A stretch of 13,700 nt of DNA, taken from NCBI GenBank assembly GCA_903825065.1, contig CAIJZG010000205.1, positions 1 to 13,700 of the forward strand, in the 5' to 3' direction. Under the pieces are notes generated by a model. That model did not search any database, had not been told where the DNA came from, and saw nothing but the letters and a program-made list of their open reading frames with translations. Positions 1 through 6,890 of this stretch are shown one piece after another; the first letter of the stretch is position 1, and each line of letters starts with the position of its first letter. The position numbers were made by a program, and so were the translations under genes. This DNA comes from an uncultured Bacteroidota bacterium (GTDB taxonomy: Bacteria; Bacteroidota; Bacteroidia; Chitinophagales; Chitinophagaceae).

Positions 1-403
1 CAAACAACGCAGGATCTTTATCTGGATTAGCGCCTAGTTGATCTGTTTTTGTAACTCCTAATACTGTAAATAATACGGGTTTTGCTTGGGTACCAAGACT
101 AATTAATTTACCCTTTACTCCTAATCCAACAGGAACTGTGGTCCCTTTAAAATTGATAGTAACTCCTTCTTGTATAATGAGTGAATCGTTTTGATTGATA
201 AAAATATCACCACATACATTATAAGTTTTCCCGGCTAACATAGTACCGTTGATAGCACCTGATAAACAAACTGCATCACTAATTGGAGCTGCAGGTGGAA
301 TTACAGCCTGCCAAAGATTCTTCTTGTCTTGTTGCTTTGTACATGATGATAAAATCATTCCTGTAAAAGCAACTAGTATTATTAATTTATAATTTTGTTT
401 CAT
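1..403 (-). CDS. Partial lipoprotein, probably beta-helix-like, downstream of a TonB receptor
   Basis: The N-terminal 134 residues of a gene that runs off the left edge. It begins MKQNYKLIILVAFTGMILSSC, a type II signal peptide with a lipobox (L-S-S-C, Cys21), so the product should be a lipoprotein, most likely at the outer membrane. The rest is rich in Val, Ile, Thr and Gly with short strands ending in Gly or Asn (around residues 60-120: NGTMLAGKTYNV, then LIIQEGVTINFKG, then GKLISLGTQAKPVLFT). That pattern suggests a right-handed beta-helix, but I recognise no named family. The ATG lies 18 bp after the stop codon of the TonB receptor, so the two are very probably cotranscribed. By analogy with SusC/SusD-type pairs it may be the surface partner of that receptor; this is inference. 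Confidence 0.75.
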   Translation of the reverse strand, partial: MKQNYKLIILVAFTGMILSSCTKQQDKKNLWQAVIPPAAPISDAVCLSGAINGTMLAGKTYNVCGDIFINQNDSLIIQEGVTINFKGTTVPVGLGVKGKLISLGTQAKPVLFTVLGVTKTDQLGANPDKDPALF

Positions 404-421
404 ATAGTTAGTTTGAAAAAT

Positions 422-3196
422 TTAGAGTTTATATCTTATTCCAAATAAATAGGTAGTTCTGTAATAGTCTTTCTGAATAATAGTTCTGTTTGCAGGATCA
501 GTTTGTAATGCCAATGCTCTTGAACCACTAGCCGCTATGTAACTATTATAGGATTGATGTAAACTCAACTCGAATGGAGCATTAGTAATATTGTTAATCT
601 TACAATACATCGTTAATTTCTTCACGATTCTTTTCTCAAAGGAAATATCTAATGTAGTGGTTGGAGATTGCCAATAGTTTAATCCAGCATAAGGACTTAA
701 GAAAGAAATTCTCTCCCCAGTATATACCCCTGCAACTTGCAAGTCAAAACCAATCTTTGGATTTTTATAGATTAAGGAAAGGTTTCCAATATGATTCGAC
801 TGTCCTTGTAATGGTCTAGTTTCAGCAACTAGATTTGAAACAATGGCTCCAGCAGTATTTCTATAAGAGTAAAGTAAACTATCACTGATACTTGACTTTG
901 TGTAAGTATAGTTTGCAGAGATTCCAAATGCACCAAAATATTTTGTAACAACTGCTTCAAAACCATAGTTAGTTGCTATTCCCTTATTAACCGGCATTAA
1001 ATATAGGCTATTAACACCTTGTGGTTTAACAGCAGCAATTTCAATGGGGTCTTTAATGTTTTTATAAAATACACCTAATAAAATTTGGTCAGCCGTCTTA
1101 GAATACAACTCATATCGCACATCTAAATTATCTGCCAAAGTGTGAACTAAGTTTGCTGGATTGCCCACTTCTTTAAAAAATTCACCATCAATTCCGTCTG
1201 GAATTAATTCAGCAAAACCAGGACGAGCTAATGCTTTGTAGTAAGAGAAACGTAAATTTTGGTTACGAGATAATGAATATTTGAATTGCAAACTTGGTAA
1301 TACGTCTGCATAATCAATTGTTCCAGATTTAGCAGTTACATCCGGAGTTAATTGGGTATTGTAACGTTGATGAGTAAACTCAGCTCTTACACCGCCCAAT
1401 GCTTCTAATTTATCAGTCAATTCCCATTTACCTTGAATGTATCCTGCTCCAATCTTTTCATTAAAAGTATAGTTGTTTCCAGTTACTGCAGGAATACCAT
1501 CTGCTGGTGTTTTAAAAATAAAAGTTGCCGCATTAATTGTACTGTACACAGAATTCAAAACTGGGCTTAAACTATAATTATTATAAAAGTTATCTCTTTG
1601 TTTTGAACGCAATAATCCACCGGCTTTAATTTCTAATGATTTTCCAAAAAGTTCATTGCTTTCAGTAAGATTAAAACTTCCAGAATAATCCTGATCGCTG
1701 TTATGCTGCCATAAATGAGAATTAGATAATAATTTATCTGTAGTTAAACTTGTGGGAACAATCGGATATTCGTGTGTGAAAGTAGCCTGATCTGCGATAT
1801 GGTTATTTGCTTTTGAATATGCCAAATTCCAATCAAGTTTCAATTTTTCGTTTAAATCATGTGTGCCTAATAAAGTACTATTATAAATAGTTTGATACTG
1901 CCACTGACTTCTAAAAGATTTATCTACCAATGAATTTAGTGCAACAGTGTCCCAGATAATTCTAGTTTGATAATCATCTAACCTTACAAAAGTATTTACT
2001 AACGCAATTTTGTTGTGCTTATTAATTTGATAGTCTAATTTACCATTTATACCCTGACGTTTACTTTGTACAGAGTAATTACGTAATTGTAAATCTGAGA
2101 ATTGTGGGATATTATTCAAACCAGGCTGCGCATCAGGAAGAAAAAAGTTTGAAGTAGTTCCACGATATATATTCTGGTAAGATCCAGAAACAATAAATCC
2201 AAATTTTTGATCCTTACCAAAACGATTTCCAAGAGTAACTCCTCCAGTTGAATTAATTGGTCTATAATAATTCGTATAATTTAAATGTTGGTTTGATAAA
2301 TCTGCTGGTGTTGCAGTATAAGTACTACCATGTAATTCTGCAGGCGATTGTTTACTAATATTGCTAGCATCAAACTTACTGTAACCTCCAGTCATGAATG
2401 AAGTATTATAACCAGTAGCTGCGTTTGCCTGAAAATAAAATTTATTGGGAGCATCTTTCATCACCAAATTAATAGTTCCTCCAATTGCATCCCCTTCCAT
2501 ACTTGGAGTTAAACTTTTACTCACTTCTAAGCGCTCTAATAATTCTGAAGGAAATAAATCTAATGGAATATAACGGCTACGATTATCTGGACTAGGAATT
2601 TTAATTCCGTTTACAGTAGTAGCGATATACCTTTTTTCCATACCACGAATAATCGGGTAACGTGCTTCACCTGATCCACTTTTTTCAATAGTTACACCAC
2701 TTACTCTTTGCAAAGCATTTGCTACTGTGATATCTGGCAATAGTTGAATCGTCTTAGCCGACATTACATTTATTACAGGCTCTGCAGTTCTTTCTAAGCG
2801 TCTGGCAAAGTTGTCAGATTCCTTATTTGAAGCACTAACAACAGTAACATCAGTTAATTTTGTAGATGCTTCATGCAACTTAATATTTATGTCTTTAATC
2901 CCATTTTTTGTAAGAGTAAACTTTTCAAAAGTTTCCGTTTGAAAACCTGCATATGCCACAGTTAATTCGTAAGTACCTGGTACAACAGACTTAAACATAA
3001 AACTACCATCTAATTTTACAATAGCTTTATAAGCTGTGCCTTTGATAGTTATGCTGGCGCCAACAAGTGGTTCACCTGATCGCGAATCAACAACAGTTCC
3101 TTTGATAGTTTGTGCATAAATTACTGTTATACCCAAGAAAGCAGAAAGTAAAAAAAGAAATAACACCTTTTGATACTTTTTAAATAATACACTCAT
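422..3196 (-). CDS. TonB-dependent outer-membrane receptor with N-terminal carboxypeptidase-regulatory-like domain
   Basis: A 924-residue outer-membrane active transporter, energised by TonB/ExbBD. Residues 1-28 are a signal peptide ending IYA before Gln29. Residues 30-108 form a CarboxypepD_reg-like domain (IKGTVVD...GEPLVGASITIKGT), the N-terminal extension usual in Bacteroidota. TDVTVVSAS (115-123) is a plausible TonB-box region. The plug spans about 139-250 and ends in SMEGDAIGGTINLVMK, as in the large TonB receptor family of Xanthomonas/Caulobacter type. The remainder is a 22-stranded barrel by homology, ending YLFGIRYKL. Full length for the family. The substrate cannot be read from sequence: no riboswitch is visible upstream, and the neighbours are a lipoprotein (downstream, same strand) and a divergent metal transporter. 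Iron chelates and oligosaccharides are both possible. Confidence 0.93.
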   Translation of the reverse strand: MSVLFKKYQKVLFLFLLSAFLGITVIYAQTIKGTVVDSRSGEPLVGASITIKGTAYKAIVKLDGSFMFKSVVPGTYELTVAYAGFQTETFEKFTLTKNGIKDINIKLHEASTKLTDVTVVSASNKESDNFARRLERTAEPVINVMSAKTIQLLPDITVANALQRVSGVTIEKSGSGEARYPIIRGMEKRYIATTVNGIKIPSPDNRSRYIPLDLFPSELLERLEVSKSLTPSMEGDAIGGTINLVMKDAPNKFYFQANAATGYNTSFMTGGYSKFDASNISKQSPAELHGSTYTATPADLSNQHLNYTNYYRPINSTGGVTLGNRFGKDQKFGFIVSGSYQNIYRGTTSNFFLPDAQPGLNNIPQFSDLQLRNYSVQSKRQGINGKLDYQINKHNKIALVNTFVRLDDYQTRIIWDTVALNSLVDKSFRSQWQYQTIYNSTLLGTHDLNEKLKLDWNLAYSKANNHIADQATFTHEYPIVPTSLTTDKLLSNSHLWQHNSDQDYSGSFNLTESNELFGKSLEIKAGGLLRSKQRDNFYNNYSLSPVLNSVYSTINAATFIFKTPADGIPAVTGNNYTFNEKIGAGYIQGKWELTDKLEALGGVRAEFTHQRYNTQLTPDVTAKSGTIDYADVLPSLQFKYSLSRNQNLRFSYYKALARPGFAELIPDGIDGEFFKEVGNPANLVHTLADNLDVRYELYSKTADQILLGVFYKNIKDPIEIAAVKPQGVNSLYLMPVNKGIATNYGFEAVVTKYFGAFGISANYTYTKSSISDSLLYSYRNTAGAIVSNLVAETRPLQGQSNHIGNLSLIYKNPKIGFDLQVAGVYTGERISFLSPYAGLNYWQSPTTTLDISFEKRIVKKLTMYCKINNITNAPFELSLHQSYNSYIAASGSRALALQTDPANRTIIQKDYYRTTYLFGIRYKL

Positions 3197-3219
3197 AAAT
3201 AGTCAAATTTTATAAGTTG

Positions 3220-3227
3220 CAAATATG
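3220..3227 (-). promoter_or_regulatory. Weak candidate -7 box for the TonB receptor
   Basis: On the minus strand the sequence reads CATATTTG, matching the Bacteroidota TAnnTTTG box at all but one defined position. It ends 23 nt before the ATG, giving a short leader. No TTG lies at the expected 17-23 nt further upstream (the nearest is 13 nt away), so the call is weak. Confidence 0.28.
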
Positions 3228-3376
3228 ATGTCTCCTTTTGCAAAATATTATTCATTCACCGAGCATATCAATTTGTTAACCTTCGCGTAACAAAAAATTA
3301 ATCTGTAAAACAGATTGATAATATTCAATTCAGTTTTTATTTAGTATTCACTTTTAATCTTTCACCCACTTTAGGA

Positions 3377-3405
3377 TTGTTTATCGTATATTACTTTTAC
3401 CTTCG
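3377..3405 (+). promoter_or_regulatory. Candidate promoter of the VIT1/CCC1 transporter gene
   Basis: TTG at 3377-3379 and TACCTTCG at 3398-3405, separated by 18 nt. The Bacteroidota sigma-ABfr consensus is TTTG, 17-23 nt, TAnnTTTG; one -7 position differs. The predicted transcript would start near 3410 and leave a leader of about 36 nt. There is no Shine-Dalgarno sequence before the ATG at 3446, only an A/T-rich stretch. Confidence 0.5.
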
Positions 3406-3445
3406 CCCTGACTTTTTAATCTTTTCTTTTTAATTTTTACTTTTA

Positions 3446-4153
3446 ATGGATACCCACTTACACCACGACCACGTTGAAAAGCACTTAACCAGTTCTGAAA
3501 CTCTTACAGATATTGTTATTGGCATGTCAGACGGATTAACTGTTCCCTTCGCACTTGCGGCAGGATTAAGTGGTGCGGTTTCGAATGTGCACTTGATTGT
3601 GATTGCTGGTATCGCTGAAATTGCTGCTGGATCTATTGCCATGGGTTTAGGTGGCTACTTGGCCGGGCAAACAGAACAAGAACACTATGCAAGTGAATTG
3701 AAAAGGGAATATGATGAAATTGAAACATTACCTCATGTTGAAAGAGAAGAAGTACGTGAATTTTTTGAGGGACTAGGTTTGAGTGCTTCCGTTCAAGAAC
3801 AAGCAGTAGAAGAATTAATTAAGGACAAAGACCGGTGGGCTGATTTTATGATGAAGCATGAATTAGGATTAGAAAAACCAGATCCTAAACGAGCAGGCAA
3901 AAGTGCTTTCAATATCGGTGCTTCATACATAGTTGGTGGATTAATTCCTTTGAGTCCGTATTTCTTTGTACAAGATGGGTTAACTGGTCTCAAAATTTCC
4001 GCGATAGTAACCTTGATTTGTTTATTCATATTTGGATACTTTAAAAGTAAATTAACTGGCACCCCTCCATTCAAAGGTGGATTAAAAGTAGCCATAATCG
4101 GAGCCATCGCAGCTGGCTTTGCATTTGGAATAGCGAAGTTGATAGGTGGGTGA
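3446..4153 (+). CDS. VIT1/CCC1 family (DUF125) ferrous iron/manganese transporter
   Basis: A 235-residue membrane transporter of the family of plant vacuolar iron transporters and yeast Ccc1, which exchange Fe2+/Mn2+ for protons. About five membrane segments are visible (roughly 20-42, 48-74, 150-172, 180-198, 210-233). Family features: the first-helix motif GMSDGLTVPFAL with Asp29, then Glu58 and Met66 in helix 2, at the places where eukaryotic VIT1 has its iron-path Asp, Glu and Met (alignment from memory). Between helices 2 and 3, residues 75-145 form the acidic cytoplasmic metal-binding helical domain, rich in Glu and ending FMMKHELGL with the Met pair. PLSPYF in helix 3 is typical. The N-terminus carries extra His (residues 4, 6, 7, 9 and 13). 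It probably exports excess iron or manganese to the periplasm. It stands alone as a single-gene unit, followed by the REP array. Confidence 0.92.
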   Translation: MDTHLHHDHVEKHLTSSETLTDIVIGMSDGLTVPFALAAGLSGAVSNVHLIVIAGIAEIAAGSIAMGLGGYLAGQTEQEHYASELKREYDEIETLPHVEREEVREFFEGLGLSASVQEQAVEELIKDKDRWADFMMKHELGLEKPDPKRAGKSAFNIGASYIVGGLIPLSPYFFVQDGLTGLKISAIVTLICLFIFGYFKSKLTGTPPFKGGLKVAIIGAIAAGFAFGIAKLIGG

Positions 4154-4182
4154 TGATCCTATAAAGTATATAAAGTGTGTGA

Positions 4183-4363
4183 GGGCTATAAGCCCAATAT
4201 CAAGTAGTTAACCCTAGGCTTCAGCCAATTATATACTATATCATTTGCTTCAACGTTAACCCTAGGCTTCAGCTTATTATGTAAAATATTTTTGCTTCAA
4301 CGTTAACCCTAGGCTTCAGCCTAGGGGCTTTGAATAATTATTGATTTCGGGCTTTAGCCCTTA
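4183..4363 (+). repeat. Left palindrome array of the RAYT locus
   Basis: Contents in order: a B-like palindrome GGGCTATAAGCCC (4183-4195); a half A unit GTTAACCCTAGGCTTCAGCC (4207-4226); a second half A unit (4255-4273); a full A unit at 4302-4326, where CCCTAGGCT (4307-4315), TC, AGCCTAGGG (4318-4326) form a perfect 9-bp stem with a 2-nt centre, preceded by GTTAA; then a B palindrome GGGCTTTAGCCC (4349-4360) followed by TTA. The second and third A copies are both preceded by TTTGCTTCAAC. The B palindrome ends 6 bp from the transposase stop codon, so it may also act as its terminator. Confidence 0.85.
4219..4273 (+). repeat. 55-bp direct repeat, copy 1
   Basis: Identical at all 55 positions to 5130-5184 (offset 911 bp). 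It runs from CTTCAGCC at the end of one A unit, through an A/T-rich linker, into the first 19 nt of the next A unit. The copies lie on the two sides of the transposase gene in the same orientation. Confidence 0.9.
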
Positions 4364-4366
4364 CAA

Positions 4367-4801
4367 TCACCACAAACCCTTTAGATCATTATACTCTTTA
4401 ATAAGCTCTTCGTACTCTTGCTGAAACGTTACTTTTTTATGATGTATTTCTTGTCCATCAATATACCATCTCACTTGCTCCAACATAGATTCACTCACTG
4501 AAACAGCATAGTATTCTTCGGCCCATTCGAATCTTGAGCTTATCAATCTCTGCTGATTAATCCAATAAGCAGATTCTCCTTTTATTAGTTGCAATACTTT
4601 ACTAAGACTAATATCTGGATGCAAATCCATCAAACAATGAAGATGATCTTGATGCCCATTCAATCTATCAATATAAATACCTTTTGAAATTGCATTTGTT
4701 CTTATATGCTGAATAATTGTGGGGCGAATATCACTAGTCATCATAGCAACTCTTTTTTTAGTTCCCCAAACTGCATGTATCATAATTTTAGTGAACGACA
4801 T
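4367..4801 (-). CDS. IS200-like Y1 transposase of the REP-associated (RAYT) type
   Basis: A 144-residue single-domain HUH nuclease/transposase (Y1_Tnp). The metal-binding HUH motif is His53-Leu-His55 within GHQDHLHCLM. The probable catalytic tyrosine is Tyr113 in WYIDGQEIHHKK, with Gln117 four residues on, the same Tyr-x3-Gln spacing as in IS608 TnpA. Lys74 and Trp80 in KGESAYWIN, and the FEWAEEYYAVS stretch (91-101), match the small Bacteroidota members of the family. Such enzymes cut single-stranded DNA at the foot of hairpins. Here the hairpins are the flanking A and B palindromes. No accessory TnpB is present. All catalytic residues and the full length are intact, so the gene is probably functional. 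I see no clear promoter; the gene lies 92 bp from the inverted B palindrome upstream of it. Confidence 0.9.
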   Translation of the reverse strand: MSFTKIMIHAVWGTKKRVAMMTSDIRPTIIQHIRTNAISKGIYIDRLNGHQDHLHCLMDLHPDISLSKVLQLIKGESAYWINQQRLISSRFEWAEEYYAVSVSESMLEQVRWYIDGQEIHHKKVTFQQEYEELIKEYNDLKGLW

Positions 4802-4935
4802 CGCTATACATTTTAATATAAAAGAAATAAAAGAAAATGGAAGGGCATCATTCAGGGAATAAAATGATTTTATATTGGATGTTTAGAGCTTAAGGGCTAA
4901 AGCCCAAATTCAACTTTATCTTTAATCCCTAGGCT

Positions 4936-5046
4936 GAAGCCTAGGGTTAACATATAATACCTGTAGCTTTCTTATCCTGCCAATGCTGAAGACTAGGATT
5001 AAAATATCATGCCTGTATCTTTCTTATTCATCCCAATTCTGGAGCC
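4936..5046 (+). repeat. Two diverged tandem units of about 52 bp in the right array
   Basis: Unit 1 starts at 4936 and unit 2 at 4988; a third remnant begins near 5041. Shared landmarks are GAAGxCTAGGxTTAA, then CCTGTAxCTTTCTTAT, then a CCAATxCT just before the next unit. The copies differ by scattered substitutions and about one indel, so this is an old duplication of an inverse A palindrome with its flank. Confidence 0.6.
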
Positions 5047-5068
5047 AGTAGTGTATTTCTCATATTGC

Positions 5069-5100
5069 TGTTAACCCCAGCTTGAAAGCTGGGGTTAACA
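5069..5100. repeat. Perfect 32-bp palindrome with GTTAAC arms
   Basis: TGTTAACCCCAGCTT (5069-5083) and AAGCTGGGGTTAACA (5086-5100) are exact reverse complements around a 2-nt centre (GA). It keeps the GTTAACCC foot and 2-nt centre of the type A palindromes but has a different inner stem, and GTTAAC on both sides instead of one. Confidence 0.9.
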
Positions 5101-5129
5101 TATTTCATCTCAAAAAGTTAACCCCTATC

Positions 5130-5184
5130 CTTCAGCCAATTATATACTATATCATTTGCTTCAACGTTAACCCTAGGCTTCAGC
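5130..5184 (+). repeat. 55-bp direct repeat, copy 2
   Basis: Exact copy of 4219-4273. Here it runs on into a complete A palindrome (to 5190), whereas copy 1 breaks off after 19 nt of that unit. Confidence 0.9.
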
Positions 5185-5362
5185 CTAGGGGGCAGGGCAT
5201 ACGCAATGATACCGGGCTTTAGCCCTTACGCTGTGGATGTTTCATAATTAAAAATTCACCCATTCACAGACTATATTTTACCAATTACCGATTTTAAGAT
5301 CAGTGTTATATCGTTATCAGCTACATTGAGGCCTAATAAAATATCAAGCAAAATCAAGTAAC

Positions 5363-6877
5363 ATGTCGAAATCTCTGAGCATTTATTTTTTGGGGCTCTG
5401 CCTTTTTGTAAGCCAATGGGCTTTAGCAAAAGATCCGATTAAGGAAAAGAAAACCGCACAATTGCATATTGCACATTACGAAAACGTATTAGGTACTTCC
5501 TTGGAAATTAAAACTTCCGCATTTTCTGAAAAGCAAGCAAACATTGCAGAAGAAACAGTTTTGAATGAAATAGATCGACTTTCCAAAATTCTAAGTGGAT
5601 ATGATACTAAAAGTGAGTTTAGCAAATGGATGAATACTCATAATGAAGCCATTCACATTTCTAAAGACTTATTTAGCGTGCTTCATTTGTTCGATGAGTG
5701 GCGTATGCGCACGAATGGCGCATTGGATCCAGCGGCAGAAATAGTGAATAAAGTTTGGAAAGAGGCAGCTACAAAATCTACGCTTCCCACTCAAGAAGAA
5801 TTGAATCAGGCAATTGCCAATGTAAAGCAAATACATTGGACCTTAGATGAAAAAAATCAAACAGCCACCCATATCAGCAATGCCGCTTTAAAGCTGAATA
5901 GTTTTGCAAAGTCTTATATCATTCAAGCCGCAGTAAATGCTGCCATGAATGCAACAGAATTAAATGGCATTATTGTAAACATCGGTGGCGATATGGTTAT
6001 AAAAGGAGCGATCAATGAAAAAGTATGGATCAGTAATCCAAAAGCTGATGCTGAAAATGATGCCCCTATTGATAAACTTTTAATTCAAGGAAAAGCCATC
6101 GCTACTAGCGGCAATTATAGAAGGGGTGAATTAATAAATGGACAATGGTATTCACATATTGTGGATCCACGAACTGCATTACCAGCCAATGAAGTAATCA
6201 GTGCCACGGTAGTTACCAATTCTGCTACTGATGCAGGTGCTTTGGCAACAGCGTTCAACGTAATGAAGCCAAGTGAAAGCATTGCCATGGCAGAAAGTAT
6301 GGATCATGTTGATTACCTGATTATCACTAGAAATGGAGCACGTTATGAAAGCAAGAATTGGAAGAATTTAGAAGCTTCCATACCAAACATGACTCCCATC
6401 ATAAATGGTCAAAAAGATTGGACCAAAGAAATTGTTATCGGTCTGGAACTGGCACCACAAATGGGTTACGCAAAAAGACCCTTTGTTGCAATATGGATTG
6501 AAGACAAGGATCTTAAAACTGTAAAAACTATTGCTCTTTGGTATAATAAAGGAAGATGGCTTCCTGATTTGAGAGACTGGTATCGTAAAAATGGAAGTTC
6601 ACTTTCTGCAGACCCAAGCACATTTGTATCCATTACTAGTTCTACCCGTTCTACTGGAAAATATACCATGAAATGGGATGGTAAAGATGATAAGGGAAAA
6701 GTTTTAAGTCCCGGAAAATATTCGATACATATTGAAGTGGCACGAGAACATGGCGGTTATGATTTATTAGAACAAGAAGTAAATTGCAGTAATGCTGATC
6801 AACAATTTACATTAAAAGGAAATTCAGAAGTAGGAACTGTGCTTGTTGCCTATAAAAATAAATCAATCGAAAATTAA
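5363..6877 (+). CDS. Exported ApbE-like flavin transferase fused to DUF2271
   Basis: A 504-residue envelope protein. The signal peptide ends WALA before Lys23. Residues about 35-335 form an ApbE domain (FAD:protein FMN transferase, which attaches FMN to Ser/Thr of extracytoplasmic redox proteins). Visible landmarks are GALDPAAEIVNKVW (119-132), VNIGGD (205-210), ATSGNYRR (247-254), HIVDPRTA (265-272) and TDAGALATA (289-297). Residues about 353-485 are DUF2271 (PF10029), with IGLELAPQMGYAKRPFVAIW, RWLPDLRDWY and STRSTGKYTMKWDG. Several canonical ApbE positions differ: Gly292 stands where the metal-binding Asp of a DALAT-type motif is expected, the AKG-type motif reads FAKSY, and the TG after HIVDPR is TA. 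Activity is therefore uncertain. The PepSY-type gene follows at once, so the two should act together in envelope flavin or iron redox chemistry. Confidence 0.9.
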   Translation: MSKSLSIYFLGLCLFVSQWALAKDPIKEKKTAQLHIAHYENVLGTSLEIKTSAFSEKQANIAEETVLNEIDRLSKILSGYDTKSEFSKWMNTHNEAIHISKDLFSVLHLFDEWRMRTNGALDPAAEIVNKVWKEAATKSTLPTQEELNQAIANVKQIHWTLDEKNQTATHISNAALKLNSFAKSYIIQAAVNAAMNATELNGIIVNIGGDMVIKGAINEKVWISNPKADAENDAPIDKLLIQGKAIATSGNYRRGELINGQWYSHIVDPRTALPANEVISATVVTNSATDAGALATAFNVMKPSESIAMAESMDHVDYLIITRNGARYESKNWKNLEASIPNMTPIINGQKDWTKEIVIGLELAPQMGYAKRPFVAIWIEDKDLKTVKTIALWYNKGRWLPDLRDWYRKNGSSLSADPSTFVSITSSTRSTGKYTMKWDGKDDKGKVLSPGKYSIHIEVAREHGGYDLLEQEVNCSNADQQFTLKGNSEVGTVLVAYKNKSIEN

Positions 6878-6890
6878 TCTTTCCATAAAA

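Larger units (their letters stand above)
4183..5228. mobile_element. REP/RAYT block: Y1 transposase gene within an array of palindromic repeats
   Basis: The whole interval between the VIT gene and the ApbE gene is a palindrome array with one small HUH transposase gene inside. Two composite units (type A palindrome, about 22 nt, type B palindrome) bracket the transposase gene in opposite orientation: 4302-4363 reading A then B, and 4891-4951 reading B then A. A third A-B unit lies at 5166-5228. The known analogue is the REP-associated tyrosine transposase (RAYT) with its BIME repeats. No target-site duplication is seen, as expected for Y1 enzymes. The outer limits are set only by the last recognisable repeats. 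Confidence 0.75.
4891..5228 (+). repeat. Right palindrome array of the RAYT locus
   Basis: Contents in order: B palindrome in inverse orientation GGGCTAAAGCCC (4894-4905); 21 nt; full A palindrome in inverse orientation (4927-4946, stem CCCTAGGCT/AGCCTAGGG, centre GA), followed by TTAAC; a decayed inverse A copy (4985-5002); a separate 32-bp palindrome (5069-5100); an A-like half unit with an altered stem, beginning GTTAACCCCTATCC (5117-5137); a full A unit in plus orientation (5166-5190, stem 5171-5179/5182-5190); 23 nt; and a B palindrome GGGCTTTAGCCC (5214-5225) followed by TTA. The stretch 4802-4890, between the transposase start and the array, is A/T-rich without a clear signal. I also see nothing definite in 5229-5362 before the ApbE start codon. 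Confidence 0.85.

Noticed and set aside
3300..3316. AATCTGT-AAA-ACAGATT hairpin upstream of the TonB receptor
   Set aside because: A 7-bp stem in A/T-rich DNA. A T-run follows on the minus strand, but no minus-strand gene lies upstream to be terminated. It could be a leader attenuator, but one such stem is not enough evidence.
4183..5228. Repeat array as a CRISPR locus
   Set aside because: The repeats are palindromic, in both orientations, at uneven distances and without unique spacers of equal size; no cas gene is near. They fit REP units.
6843..6890. TTG start for the PepSY-type gene
   Set aside because: It would overlap the ApbE gene by 35 nt and add 16 residues not expected in the family; GTG 6891 or ATG 6942 fit better.
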